A DNA stretch of 64,000 nucleotides from FEB-10 sp963710645 (GCA_963710645.1 CAVQBD010000004.1:124001-188000); one strand, 5' to 3'. Shown: positions 8,313-17,735, counted from the stretch's first letter. The notes: generated from the letters alone by a model not told the origin. Numbers and translations are program-made.

Positions 8313-8542
8313 CAAAATTCAAGATGCAGGATGCAAGATTCAAGATGCAAGGCCCTCCCCCCCGAGGCGTCGCACTTTCATCCTGAGCGAGCGTAGCGAG
8401 TCGAAGGATCCCACGGGGTCAAGGGAGAGATCCTCGGTGCATTTTCGCGCTCTGTTCTTCGGGGGATTCCGCGACTCGGCCGTTGGCCTCTCTCGGAAAG
8501 ACATGAGGCCAGGCGGGGTTTCCAGCCCCTAGTCCCTAGCTC
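8313..8542. repeat. Intergenic repeats between element 1 and the DUF302 gene
   Basis: 8313-8352 is an AAGATGC/AAGATTC heptamer array, the continuation of the array left of the element. 8379-8411 is a copy of the GAGCGAGCGTAGCGAGTCGAAGGATC sequence that recurs at 19613-19645 and, degenerately, at 50908-50945. 8526-8542 has CTAGTCC heptamers. No gene is seen. Confidence 0.7.
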
Positions 8543-9025
8543 CTACTTCAGGATCTTCTCCATGAAGCCCTCCTCGGCGGAGGCGACGATACCCATGGCC
8601 GATCCCACGACCCCGCCCATGAGCTTCGACATCATGGGGATGTTCATGCTGGCGAGCCAGACCGATCCGTCGGCCTTTTCGTGGACCGCCCACGTGCAGG
8701 GCATGATGGCCGACAGGTGCGGTGAGTCGCCGAGCACCGTCTTGGCGATCTTCGGGCTGCACACGTAGTACTGTTTGATCCGCTTCAGGTTGTCCGGCAG
8801 GGCGTTTTTCTGAGCCAGCTTGGCTCCCATGTCGAAGCTCTCGTTTGGGAAGCTCCAACCCTCGGCCTCACCCACGACCTTTTCGACGCGGGCACACGTC
8901 TCGTCAAAGGAGTGGGCACTGAGTTGAGAAACCACCATCTTCGAGCGCATCATGGACACACCGACCACCGCGGCCAGCACGATTCCCCCCACAATTCCGA
9001 CAATCAACAGCACTGCGTCAGGCAT
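8543..9025 (-). CDS. Membrane-anchored DUF302 protein
   Basis: A 160-residue protein with one N-terminal membrane segment (about 5-25) followed by a DUF302-like domain (about 30-160). Family features are the HSFDETCARVEKVVGEAEGW opening, a YYVCSPKIAK stretch, an IMPCTWAVHEK strand, and the closing MGGVVGSAMG-like segment. DUF302 proteins are small, of unknown function, and often linked to redox or stress genes. GGAGGAG precedes the ATG and a near-consensus promoter lies at 9069-9096. Confidence 0.85.
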   Translation of the reverse strand: MPDAVLLIVGIVGGIVLAAVVGVSMMRSKMVVSQLSAHSFDETCARVEKVVGEAEGWSFPNESFDMGAKLAQKNALPDNLKRIKQYYVCSPKIAKTVLGDSPHLSAIMPCTWAVHEKADGSVWLASMNIPMMSKLMGGVVGSAMGIVASAEEGFMEKILK

Positions 9026-9068
9026 GCTCTCCTCCTCGATTCAGAGTGTTTTTAATTACCATATCGTT

Positions 9069-9096
9069 ATTATAGAATATTCTTAAATCTAGTCAA
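9069..9096 (-). promoter_or_regulatory. Near-consensus sigma-70 promoter for the DUF302 gene
   Basis: On the minus strand TTGACT (9096-9091) and TATAAT (9074-9069) are separated by 16 bp, within an AT-rich island (9048-9100) that contrasts with the GC-rich surroundings. The start codon is 44 bp downstream of the -10 box. Confidence 0.72.
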
Positions 9097-9100
9097 CTTA

Positions 9101-9735
9101 TCCCCCACCCGACCAGATGCAAGATGCGAGATCCCCCACCCGCGCGGGAACAGGGAGCAAGGAGCAAGGACCAGGGAACAAGGAGCACTCCTGCCCGCCC
9201 GAGCCCGCTTGTCACGGCGGAGCCGCAGGCGGAGCCGGATCCCCCGCCCGCCCCGACCGATCGAAGAACGAAGAACGAAGAACGCTCGCCCGTTGAGGGT
9301 GCGGGAGGGCGCGATGGGCGGGCGTGCTATCTGCCTGCGCATTCCGAACGCGCGGGACGGTGCCAGGCACCGTCGAAATCGAATCGCAGCACCAGGTCGA
9401 CACATCTGCGGCGGTGCCTGGCACCGACATCTGGTGCCCAAATGCAAGGGTGGCAACCTCGGGGAGCGCGTCAGGAGAATTGGTTCGATGAAACTACCTG
9501 AGCGAGCCAAACCCCAACTAGGGCATCGTTGTAGCGCAGGCGTCCCGCCTGCAACGTTCAACAAAGAACGAAGACCAAAGAACAAAGATCCCGCCCATTC
9601 GACATGACGTGTTTGGGGGCGGGCGGGGGCTTTTGGTTCTTCGTTCTTCGTTCTTCAATCGATATGCAGCCGGGACGGCTGCGCTACAACATCGGAGGGA
9701 GTCGGAGCCTGCGCGACGTCGAGCGGGGACGCCGG
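9101..9735. repeat. Gene-free repeat region
   Basis: No credible gene; the ORFs here are rich in R, P and A and lack family features. 9308-9475 resembles the GCGGGCGTGC...GGTGGCAACCTCGGGGAGCGC repeat family, with a GGTGCCAGGCACC-type palindrome inside. 9529-9554 (GCGCAGGCGTCCCGCCTGC) and 9664-9690 (its inverted relative) form a pair about 110 bp apart. Runs of CGAAGAA/GTTCTTC occur at about 9262-9283 and 9633-9656. Confidence 0.7.
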
Positions 9736-10596
9736 TCACTGCGCGACCTCGGCGACGAAGTCACGGATTTCCGCCGCCACCCCGTCGGGGTCCTCAAAGG
9801 GCAGGAAGTGGGAGGTCGCGGGGATCTCCCGCACCTCGACGTTGGCCATCTCGCGGCTGGCGCGGGCCGCGGCGCCCGTGAGGAAGGTCTCCGAGTTCGC
9901 GCCTCTCAGAAAGAGCACCGGAACCCCGATGGCCCGGAGAGCGGTCCACACATCGGCGGGGCTGATCTCGAAGATCCGCGCCTCCCACGCCTTCGGGTAG
10001 CGCAGCCGCACGCCATCGTCCGACCCGACGAATCCGGCCTCGAGGTAGTCGTTGAAAGCAGCTTCGGTCCAGCCGGCAAAGGCGGGTTTGGAACGATAGG
10101 CGGCCGCCACCGTCTCGCGATCCGGCCAGCGATCACGTCGTCTCCGCGCGCTTTGGACGAGCGGCAGCCGCCCGCCCTGGCCGAGCCCCTTCATGGCCGC
10201 CCAGAACCACGACCTGGGGAAGGTGAAGACCACCGGATCGATGAGGACCAGGGCCGAGAATAGCTTGGGGTCGGCCGCCGCGGCCATTGCGGTCAACACT
10301 CCGCCCAGGCTGTGTCCCACACCGACGGCAGCCGTGACGCGACGCCGATCGAGTTCGCGTTCGAGATCATCGGCCAGCTGCCGCCAGTCCGTGAGGCTGT
10401 CCGGCGGGTCGTCAGACCAGAGGGGACGGGCCGCGAAGGACACGACACGGAAGGTATCGGTGAGCGGCTCGAGCAGCGTCCGATAGCTTCCCGGCGGGAG
10501 GCCGTTGGCGTGGGCGAAGTGAAGCGGAGGGCCGTCACCGCCCCAGTCGGTCCAGGCATCCTCAGGTGGTTGCTCCGCCCGGCTCACCGGTACCAC
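9736..10596 (-). CDS. Alpha/beta-fold hydrolase
   Basis: A 286-residue enzyme. The oxyanion region is HFAHANGLPPGSY (about 26-38), the nucleophile elbow is VGHSLGG (Ser near 95), LFLRGANSETF precedes the expected acid, and SHFLPFEDP provides the histidine near 265. This arrangement suits esterases, haloalkane dehalogenase-like and acyl hydrolases; the substrate cannot be assigned. The start lies 6 bp past the kbl stop, so the two are probably one transcript. Confidence 0.87.
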   Translation of the reverse strand: MVPVSRAEQPPEDAWTDWGGDGPPLHFAHANGLPPGSYRTLLEPLTDTFRVVSFAARPLWSDDPPDSLTDWRQLADDLERELDRRRVTAAVGVGHSLGGVLTAMAAAADPKLFSALVLIDPVVFTFPRSWFWAAMKGLGQGGRLPLVQSARRRRDRWPDRETVAAAYRSKPAFAGWTEAAFNDYLEAGFVGSDDGVRLRYPKAWEARIFEISPADVWTALRAIGVPVLFLRGANSETFLTGAAARASREMANVEVREIPATSHFLPFEDPDGVAAEIRDFVAEVAQ

Positions 10597-10602
10597 GCGG
10601 GC

Positions 10603-11787
10603 TCAGATGACGCCCAGACGTTTGCCGACCCGTTCGAAGGCGTCCACCGCCAGATCGAGATGCTCGATTTCGTGCGCCGCCGAGATCTGGGTCCGAATCC
10701 GCGCCTGACCTCTGGGCACCACAGGGAAGGAGAAACCAATGACGTAGATCCCCTCCTTCAGCATCTCATCGGCGAAATCGGACGCCAGCTTGGCGTCGTA
10801 GAGCATCACCGGCACGATGGCGGTTTCGCCGGCGAGCACGTCGAACCCCAGCTTGTCGAGCTTGGCCCGGAAGTGCGCGGTGTTCGCCATCAGCTTGTCG
10901 CGAAGCGCGGTGGTGGCGGAGAGCATCTCGAAGACCTTGATCCCGGCAGCCGCCAGCGACGGCGTCAGCGTGTTCGAGAAGAGGTAGGGTCTGGAACGCT
11001 GGCGGAGCATGTCGATGATCTCCTGTCGCCCGGTGGTGTAGCCGCCCGACGCGCCACCCAGAGCTTTCCCCAGGGTCGAAGTGATCACGTCCACCCGGCC
11101 CTGCACCCCGCAGTGTTCCGGAGTACCGCGACCGGTGCGGCCGATGTAACCGGTGGCGTGGGAGTCGTCCACCATCACCATGGCGTTGTAACGATCGGCC
11201 AGATCGCAGATCTCGTCGAGCTTCACCAGATAGCCGTCCATGGAGAAGACGCCGTCGGTGGCGATCAGCCGCCTTCGGTGGCCCTGGGTCGCTTTCAGGA
11301 TCTCCTCCAGCTCTGCCATATCGGAGTTGGCATAGCGGAAGCGTTCGGCCTTGCACAATCGCACCCCATCGATGATGGAGGCGTGGTTGAGCTGGTCGGA
11401 GATGATGGCGTCCTCCGCTCCGAGGATGGTCTCGAAGAGCCCGGCGTTGGCGTCGAAACAGGACGAGTAGAGGATCGTGTCGTCGGTGCCGTTGAACTCC
11501 GAGATGGTCCTCTCCAGCCTCTTGTGCAGATCCTGTGTGCCGCAGATGAAACGCACCGAGGCCATACCGAAGCCGCGCTCGTCGAGGGCCTCCTTGGCCA
11601 CCGCGATGATCTCCGGGTTATCCGCAAGACCCAGGTAGTTGTTGGCGCAGAAATTAATCACCTCGCCCTGGGGAACTGAGATGGCCGCCGATTGTGGCGA
11701 GGTGATGATTCGCTCCTCCTTGAATGTCCCGGCCTCGCGGATACCGTCCAACTCCTCCTGAAACCCCTTCTTGAAGCTCTCAAACAT
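10603..11787 (-). CDS. kbl: Glycine C-acetyltransferase (2-amino-3-ketobutyrate CoA ligase)
   Basis: A 394-residue PLP enzyme of the alpha-oxoamine synthase family. It cleaves 2-amino-3-ketobutyrate with CoA to glycine and acetyl-CoA in threonine breakdown. Visible features are FCANNYLGLAD, the DQLNHASIIDG segment, VMVDDSHATGYIG and the PLP lysine in STLGKALGG. Length and motifs fit Kbl better than BioF or HemA. No threonine dehydrogenase gene is in the window. A GGAGGTGGCG sequence precedes the ATG. Confidence 0.93.
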   Translation of the reverse strand: MFESFKKGFQEELDGIREAGTFKEERIITSPQSAAISVPQGEVINFCANNYLGLADNPEIIAVAKEALDERGFGMASVRFICGTQDLHKRLERTISEFNGTDDTILYSSCFDANAGLFETILGAEDAIISDQLNHASIIDGVRLCKAERFRYANSDMAELEEILKATQGHRRRLIATDGVFSMDGYLVKLDEICDLADRYNAMVMVDDSHATGYIGRTGRGTPEHCGVQGRVDVITSTLGKALGGASGGYTTGRQEIIDMLRQRSRPYLFSNTLTPSLAAAGIKVFEMLSATTALRDKLMANTAHFRAKLDKLGFDVLAGETAIVPVMLYDAKLASDFADEMLKEGIYVIGFSFPVVPRGQARIRTQISAAHEIEHLDLAVDAFERVGKRLGVI

Positions 11788-12095
11788 GACGCCACCTCCC
11801 GACCGCTGGTTGTAGCAGGTTTGCTCCGCATTTCAAAGATGCGAGATGCGAAATACGAGATACGAGATACGAGATCCCCCGTCCGCCCGGATCGTCCTCG
11901 TAGCGCAGGCCTGTGGCCTGCACTCATGCGATCAATCAAGGCCAGAATTGCAGGCGGGACGCCTGCGCTACAAGAAGACCCCCGTGAGGGAGGGGGGACT
12001 TTCGACTTTTGACTTTCGACCGGGCGGGGGACCGGGTCCACACCTTCCACACCGGGAGGATGGGGAGAACGCGGAACACGTAACCGGTAACAGTG
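11788..12095. repeat. Gene-free repeat region
   Basis: 11837-11874 is a CGAGATA/CGAGATG heptamer array. 11898-11923 and 11948-11973 are inverted GTAGCGCAGGC...GCCTGCGCTAC-type repeats that could fold together. 12000-12020 carries short ACTTTTG/ACTTTCG heptamers. No coding potential was seen. Confidence 0.7.
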
Positions 12096-12440
12096 CTAAT
12101 CGGAGACGAAGGAGGCGATGGCCTCTTCCTCGGTATCGAAGACTTCGATCAGCGGCATGATCTGGGTCAGGCGCAGGGTGCGTTGGATATGGGGACCCGG
12201 CCGCAGCAGCTTGAGGTTGCCCCCGAACCGCCTGGCGAGTTTCCAACTCGCAACCACCTCGCCGATGCCCGAGCTGTCCATGATGGTGACCTCGCGGAGG
12301 TTCAGAACGATCTTCTTCCACTCCTCGGCCACCAGCTCGTCGATGACGTCGCGCAGGATCTCGTCGCCCACGCCCAGGACCAGCCGTCCCTCGATATCCA
12401 CGATGATCACGTCGCCCAGGTGCCGCACATCAACATTCAT
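12096..12440 (-). CDS. STAS-domain protein (anti-sigma factor antagonist-like)
   Basis: A 114-residue single STAS domain. VIIVDIEGRLVLG is the first strand pair and TIMDSSGIGEVVAS carries the conserved serine that is phosphorylated in SpoIIAA/RsbV proteins. It probably works by partner switching with an anti-sigma or regulatory kinase not present here. The ATG at 12440 is taken because the domain begins there; upstream codons of the open frame run into the divergent propeller gene. Confidence 0.9.
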   Translation of the reverse strand: MNVDVRHLGDVIIVDIEGRLVLGVGDEILRDVIDELVAEEWKKIVLNLREVTIMDSSGIGEVVASWKLARRFGGNLKLLRPGPHIQRTLRLTQIMPLIEVFDTEEEAIASFVSD

Positions 12441-12531
12441 GGGTGAATTGTATATCGAACCGAGGCAAATGGCCTCCACCGGTTCGTTGGTGGCCGGCGG
12501 CGTCTCTGCGAAGATGGGGTGAGGACACCGG

Positions 12532-15321
12532 ATGAGCGACATCAGACCACGCCGACGCACGATCATCGAAATCGTGTGTTGGTTGATTGTCGTGGTGTCG
12601 GCAACGCCCGCCACGGCGTCCGCTGAAAGGCCTGCCAAGCCGCCAAGGGAAGTGTGCGCGCTGTTGGACGACGTGGAGAAACGGCCGCTCATGGACGGGG
12701 TCCTGAATCATCTCTTGCGTGCCTGCGGGCGGGAATACGAATTCGGCGAGGTCGTTCAGCAACCCGGCACCCCTCCGTATCGATCCGGCGCCATCACCGG
12801 CGGCATCGACGTGCCGGTGAACGACCGGGCCGGGGATTCGGGACCCTCCCAGACCCAGAGCGAGACCTCCATGGCGGTCAGCCTGGCCATCGGCACCGTC
12901 TGCGTCGGCTACAACGACTCCTTTCACCGCATCCAGGGCGAGGGCGTTACCGGTTTCAGCCGGTCCACCGACGGCGGTGCGACATTCACCGACCAGGGCG
13001 CCCTGGACCCGGATAGCGACGGTGATCCGAGTCTGGTGTGGCGCCGGGCCGACGGCATCTTCTACTTCGCCACCCTGGCCGAAGGGGGCATCGGCCTGTG
13101 GCGATCCGTCGACGATTGTCAGACCTTCCAATCCATGGGCACGGTCCACGACGGCGTCTCCGACGACAAGGAGATGATGGCGGTGGACAACGGCCTGTTC
13201 AGCCCATTCGCCGGCAGTCTCTACGTCGCCTGGACCGATTTCGGAACCGGCGGCGAGATCAGGCTCAGCGCCTCCACCGACGGCGCCGAGACGTGGTCCG
13301 ATCCGGTGCGGGTCAGTCCGCACAACACCAGTGTGCAGGGGGCATGGCCCACCGTGGCGGCGAACGGAGATCTCTACGTGGCATGGACCCGGTTTGCCTC
13401 GGGTCTGTTCTCCATCGAGGCGGCGCGGTCCACCGACGGCGGCCGGACATTCACCCAGCTCCAGCCACCGGCCACGAATCGGGTCAAACCCGAGGACGCG
13501 GCAGCCACGGCAGTCTGCGCGCGTTCGGCGCTCAACGGTCAGATCCGACATTCGCCCTTCCCCCAGATCGCCGTGGGGCCCGACGGGGCGGTCCACGTGG
13601 TCTACACCTACGACCCGGACGGCTCGGACAACGGCGACACCGCCGATGTGTTCTACCGCCGATCGTCGAGCCAGGGGGCCGGCTGGGAGCCGGAGCTCCG
13701 GCTCAACGACGATCAGACCCTCACCGACCAGTTCTTTCCCACCCTCAGCGTCGGGACCGACAACGTGGTGTCGGTGTCGTGGTACGACCGCCGGCACGAT
13801 CCCGCCAATCTGTTCTTCGACCACTACCGGCGGATTTCGCAGGACGGGGGGGTGACCTGGGGCCCGAACCAGAGGGTGTCCGATGTGTCGTCACCTGTCG
13901 CGCTCGATCCGAACATGGCCACCTGCTACCACGGCGACTACGACACACACCTCCAGAACGACGGTCTGGCCCTGGTCCAGTGGTCCGATGACCGCAATCC
14001 GGGCGGCGGCAACAATGATCCCGACGTTTTCATGGATCCGTCCCCGGTGAGCACCGATTTCCTGCTTGTTCCCGACGTGTGGCGCTCTCCGGTGTGTGCA
14101 CCCGGACCGGTGACCTTCACAATTCACGTTCAGCAGTTCGGGGGTTTCGAACAGTCCGTCACTCTCTCCACCCCCGACCTCGACCCGGGATTGATGGCAG
14201 AGTTCGACGTCAATCCCGTCGTCCCGCCGGCCGCCAGCCATCTCGACCTTTCGGGCACCGGAGCGGTGCCCGCCGGCAACTACCCAGTGACCGTCGAGGG
14301 TGTCTCCGATCCAGGGGCGATCACCCACCACGCCCGCGTCGCGGTCGACGTCTTCAATCTGATTCCGGCGAACCCCGACAACCTCCAGCCGGGCGACGGT
14401 GCGCCCGACGTCGACGTCCGCCCGAACCTGGTGTGGGCCGAGGTTGAACAGGCCACGATCTATGCCGTACAGGTCGCGACCGACACGAGTTTTCACAACG
14501 TGGTGTACGCGGCTGAGATCCCGGATCCAAACCACGCATTGGCCCGGCCGCTGTCGCCCGAAACCATCTATTACTGGCGGGCCCGGGCGGAAAACGTCTG
14601 CGGCACCGGGCCCTGGTCCCTGCCCACCACCTTCACGACCAGATCGGTCCCCCCCACTCTGCTGGTGGACGACGATGATAATTTGCCCGATGTTCGGGCC
14701 TTCTACGAGGACGCCCTATCGGGCCTTGATCGGGCCTTCGACGTGTGGGACACCGCCAACTCCAACGACGAACCCACCGTCGACGACCTGGAGCTGTATG
14801 ACGTGGTGATTTGGTTCTCCGGCGGTGAGTACGGCGGTGGCGCCGGCCCGGGCTCGACCGGCGAGGCGGCCCTCGCACAGTGGCTGGACAGCGGCGACGC
14901 GTGCTTCCTTCTGAGCGGACAGGACATCCATTGGGACCACGGCCTCACACTTTTCATGGAGTCGTACCTCGGGGTGGCCGAGGTGGAGGATGACACCGGA
15001 CAGACCACGGTCACCGGCGCTGGCTCGCTCTTCAACGGCTTTGGACCCTTCGACCTGACCTACCCATTCAACAACTACAGCGACACCGTGACCCCCAAAC
15101 CGACCGCGGAGACGGCCTTTGATGGCGACCAGGGCGCGGCGGGAGTGGCCAACGCCGTCGGCGGTTCCCGCACTGTTTTCTTCGGCTTTCCCTTCGAAGC
15201 GTTCCCCACCGCGGAAGACCGTCGGGCGGTGATGGCGCGGTTCCTTCAGGGCTGTTCCATCCGCTTCTCCGACGGCTTCGACTCCGGCGACACCTCGGCG
15301 TGGTCTCTCACCGTCCCCTGA
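12532..15321 (+). CDS. Large secreted BNR/sialidase-fold protein with C-terminal tag
   Basis: A 929-residue exported protein. A signal peptide (about 1-31) leads into a beta-propeller (about 100-500) with repeated Asp-box sequences such as STDGGATF, STDGAETW, STDGGRTF and SQDGGVTWG, as in sialidase-like folds. An Ig/fibronectin-like section follows (about 610-710; PDNLQPGDGAPDV, YYWRARAENVCGTGPW), then a domain starting LLVDDDDNLPDVRAFY with a Rossmann-like appearance seen in secreted peptidase-associated proteins. It ends DGFDSGDTSAWSLTVP, nearly the same tag as the protein ending at 19214. Enzyme activity is not assigned. Confidence 0.87.
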   Translation: MSDIRPRRRTIIEIVCWLIVVVSATPATASAERPAKPPREVCALLDDVEKRPLMDGVLNHLLRACGREYEFGEVVQQPGTPPYRSGAITGGIDVPVNDRAGDSGPSQTQSETSMAVSLAIGTVCVGYNDSFHRIQGEGVTGFSRSTDGGATFTDQGALDPDSDGDPSLVWRRADGIFYFATLAEGGIGLWRSVDDCQTFQSMGTVHDGVSDDKEMMAVDNGLFSPFAGSLYVAWTDFGTGGEIRLSASTDGAETWSDPVRVSPHNTSVQGAWPTVAANGDLYVAWTRFASGLFSIEAARSTDGGRTFTQLQPPATNRVKPEDAAATAVCARSALNGQIRHSPFPQIAVGPDGAVHVVYTYDPDGSDNGDTADVFYRRSSSQGAGWEPELRLNDDQTLTDQFFPTLSVGTDNVVSVSWYDRRHDPANLFFDHYRRISQDGGVTWGPNQRVSDVSSPVALDPNMATCYHGDYDTHLQNDGLALVQWSDDRNPGGGNNDPDVFMDPSPVSTDFLLVPDVWRSPVCAPGPVTFTIHVQQFGGFEQSVTLSTPDLDPGLMAEFDVNPVVPPAASHLDLSGTGAVPAGNYPVTVEGVSDPGAITHHARVAVDVFNLIPANPDNLQPGDGAPDVDVRPNLVWAEVEQATIYAVQVATDTSFHNVVYAAEIPDPNHALARPLSPETIYYWRARAENVCGTGPWSLPTTFTTRSVPPTLLVDDDDNLPDVRAFYEDALSGLDRAFDVWDTANSNDEPTVDDLELYDVVIWFSGGEYGGGAGPGSTGEAALAQWLDSGDACFLLSGQDIHWDHGLTLFMESYLGVAEVEDDTGQTTVTGAGSLFNGFGPFDLTYPFNNYSDTVTPKPTAETAFDGDQGAAGVANAVGGSRTVFFGFPFEAFPTAEDRRAVMARFLQGCSIRFSDGFDSGDTSAWSLTVP

Positions 15322-15536
15322 CGATCCGGACCCCATGTCGATGCCAAATCCGAAGGGCTTCCGCAACCTCCGATAAAGGAGTTCCGGGTTCCCGGTTGAC
15401 CCGTCCCGACCGGAGCGACAGCTGCGATGTTGTGGTGCGACCGTCTCGGCTGCGAATCCGGCTTCGATTGAACGCGCGATTGCAGGCGGGACGCCTGCTC
15501 CACAATATGCCCCGGGCGGGCGGGGCCTAGCCCCTA
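15322..15536. repeat. Intergenic inverted repeats
   Basis: 15429-15507 carries TTGTGGTGCGACCGTCTCGG and, inverted about 30 bp later, TGCAGGCGGGACGCCTGCTCCAC, a member of the repeat family also seen at 9529, 11898 and 51757. CTAGCCC heptamers close the region next to the RNA methyltransferase stop. Confidence 0.65.
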
Positions 15537-16703
15537 CTAGCCCCTATTCTTCCTCGTCCCCTCATACAGCTCGTACATCAGCAACCGGCACTCGATGGGG
15601 CCGTTGAAGATGGGGATCCTACGCGATGGCTTCAACCCGATCTGATTGGCAAGCTGGCGATCTCCAGCCAACACCCACGCGGTCGCGTCGGGAGCCTTCT
15701 TTTTAAAGGCATCGCCGAGCCGGCGGTAGAGGCCTCCAAGCCGGTTGACGTCACCGACCCGCACACCGTACGGCGGATTCACGACCACCATGCCGCCAGA
15801 CCCCCAGGGCAGGGAAAATTCTCTGAGATCGCCCTGTTCCACATTGGCCCAGCGGTCCATCCTCGCCGCCTTGAGATTCTGCCGGGTGGCTCGGACCGCC
15901 CGCTCGTCTCGATCCCGGGCGACGATGGGCGCCGATGCCTGCCGGTGCTGGTGGCTCAGACGGCGGATCAGCTCCTGGAAACGCTCCCGATCGTGCCCGG
16001 CCCATTTTTCGAAGGCGAACTCCCTCTGCAAACCCGGAGCGGTTCTGGTGGCGATCATGGCCGCCTCGACGGCGAAGGTCCCGGTGCCGCACATGGGGTC
16101 CAGCAACGGCTGGGAACCGTCGTACCCGGCCAGCAGGAGAATCCCGGCCGCCAGCGACTCATTCAGGGGCGTCGGTCCTCCCCGGGGTCGGTATCCGCGG
16201 TGGGACAGGGGCTCCCCCGAGCTGTCAACCGACAGATTCGACACGCCATCGGAGATGTGAAGGTGGAGTCTGATGTCCGGAGATTCCCGGTCCACGTCAG
16301 GCCGCTCACCCCGTTTCTGCCGCAGCCGATCGACCACGGCGTCCTTGACCACACGAGCCGCAAAAGTCGGATCCCGAAATGCACGGGCCCTCCCGGCCAC
16401 CTCCACGGCAAAAGTCTGCCGCTGGGCCAAGACGTCTTCCCACGGAACCGACGCCGCGAGCTCGTAGAGGTCGTCGCGATTGGCGACCTTGCCCCGAACC
16501 AGCGACACCAGAATCCTCATGGCGGTCCGAAGGTAGAGATTCGTCGCGAGGACCGTGTCCATCCCGCCGGTGAACGACACCATCCCGCGACCCGCCGCCA
16601 CAGACGAGGCATCAATGGCCCGGAGCTCATCGGCCAGCACTTCCTCGAGCCCCCGACTGCAGGTGGCCACAAGGGGCCACGACCGTTCAGCGAGACCGAA
16701 CAT
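15537..16703 (-). CDS. THUMP-domain RNA methyltransferase (RlmL/K-L N-terminal type)
   Basis: A 388-residue protein from ATG 16703 (an in-frame TTG at 16712 is possible). It has an N-terminal ferredoxin-like and THUMP region (about 10-165) that binds RNA, and a C-terminal class I methyltransferase with LLDPMCGTGTFAVEAAMIA (motif I) and VVNPPYGVRVG (motif IV, N6A/N2G type). This arrangement matches the 23S rRNA m2G2445 methyltransferase half of RlmL and related enzymes. The exact target base is not certain. Confidence 0.9.
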   Translation of the reverse strand: MFGLAERSWPLVATCSRGLEEVLADELRAIDASSVAAGRGMVSFTGGMDTVLATNLYLRTAMRILVSLVRGKVANRDDLYELAASVPWEDVLAQRQTFAVEVAGRARAFRDPTFAARVVKDAVVDRLRQKRGERPDVDRESPDIRLHLHISDGVSNLSVDSSGEPLSHRGYRPRGGPTPLNESLAAGILLLAGYDGSQPLLDPMCGTGTFAVEAAMIATRTAPGLQREFAFEKWAGHDRERFQELIRRLSHQHRQASAPIVARDRDERAVRATRQNLKAARMDRWANVEQGDLREFSLPWGSGGMVVVNPPYGVRVGDVNRLGGLYRRLGDAFKKKAPDATAWVLAGDRQLANQIGLKPSRRIPIFNGPIECRLLMYELYEGTRKNRG

Positions 16704-16822
16704 GGCGGGCAAAGTAGCGCGATCTCATGGTTGACGCAAGGGGCTCGGCTGCCTGTCGAGGGGGCGGCTGGTATACGCCACGACCCCCGGAGGCGGTATT
16801 ATCGGCTCCACGGAGGCCAAAA

Positions 16823-17296
16823 ATGAACGATGCGGTCAAGTTGGTTGTCGCCGTCGCGGTTCCGCTCGTGGTCGGCGGACTGTCCGGTGCTGCCACCGCC
16901 CGCGGCGTCGCCACCTGGTACCCGACCCTGGCCAAGCCGTCCTTCAACCCCCCGGCGTGGATCTTCGGCCCCGTCTGGACCGTGCTCTACGTGATGATGG
17001 GCGTGGCGGCGTTTTTGGTATGGCGGCGGGGCCTTGAGGCGGAAGCAGTCCGGTTCGCGCTGACCATTTTCGTGGTGCAGCTCGCCCTCAACGGACTCTG
17101 GTCCATCCTGTTCTTTGGTCTGCGTTCGCCGGGGTTGGCCTTTGCTGAGATTCTCATCCTCTGGCTCGCCATCGGCGTCACGGTGTGGGCCTTTTGGCGG
17201 GTCACTCCGGTCGCCGGCGCGCTGCTCTTCCCCTACTGGGGGTGGGTCAGCTTCGCCACCGTGCTCAACGGGTCGATCTGGACCCTCAACCGATGA
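16823..17296 (+). CDS. tspO: TspO/MBR family membrane protein
   Basis: A 157-residue protein with five membrane helices and typical TspO sequence: WYPTLAKPSFNPPAWIFGPVWTVLY, LNGLWSILFFGLRSPGLAF and a closing PYWGWVSFATVLN. TspO proteins bind tetrapyrroles and influence stress and porphyrin handling. The ATG at 16823 follows a CGGAGG sequence. A DUF2177 gene starts 28 bp downstream, so the two likely share a transcript. Confidence 0.93.
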   Translation: MNDAVKLVVAVAVPLVVGGLSGAATARGVATWYPTLAKPSFNPPAWIFGPVWTVLYVMMGVAAFLVWRRGLEAEAVRFALTIFVVQLALNGLWSILFFGLRSPGLAFAEILILWLAIGVTVWAFWRVTPVAGALLFPYWGWVSFATVLNGSIWTLNR

Positions 17297-17324
17297 CCAC
17301 CGATCAACCGGGAGGAGCAACGTC

Positions 17325-17735
17325 ATGACCGTTTCCATCTTTTTGAAGCTCTACGCGGTGGCCCTGACGGCCTTTCTGATCATCGACCTGATCTGGCTGG
17401 GGGTGGTTGCGCGCTCGTTCTACCAGGCGCAGATGGGCCACCTCATGCGGGCCAACGTCAACTGGACGGCGGCCATCGTCTTCTACCTGATCTTCGTCTC
17501 AGGGATCGTGGTGCTGGTGGTGTGGCCGGCCATAGATCGTCAGAGCCTGACCCACGCGATCGTGCTCGGCGCCCTCCTCGGTCTCGTGACCTACGCCGCC
17601 TATGACCTGACCAACCTCGCCACCCTCGAGGGCTTTCCGTTGACGGTGGCCGTTGTCGACCTCATGTGGGGCACCGTGCTGTGCGCCACCGTCAGCGCGA
17701 TCACCTACCTGGCCTCGTCGCGACTCGTCTCGTAG
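17325..17735 (+). CDS. DUF2177 family membrane protein
   Basis: A 136-residue integral membrane protein with four hydrophobic segments. The opening MTVSIFLKLYAVALTAFL, the DLIWLGVVARSFYQ motif, YDLTNLATLEGFP and DLMWGTVLC are the family's conserved stretches. Function is unknown. GGAGGAG lies 9 nt before the ATG. Frequently found next to tspO-like or other small membrane genes, as here. Confidence 0.88.
   Translation: MTVSIFLKLYAVALTAFLIIDLIWLGVVARSFYQAQMGHLMRANVNWTAAIVFYLIFVSGIVVLVVWPAIDRQSLTHAIVLGALLGLVTYAAYDLTNLATLEGFPLTVAVVDLMWGTVLCATVSAITYLASSRLVS

Noticed and set aside
8132..8386. Rightward small ORF from the second arm of the element-1 palindrome
   Set aside because: It begins with a good GGAGGTG and ATG, but the product does not resemble the matching ORF of element 2 (60577-60726) beyond the first few residues, and it runs out of the element.
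12430..13824. Leftward ORF (464 codons) opposite the BNR protein
   Set aside because: High-GC antisense shadow; composition is charged and repetitive with no recognisable motif.
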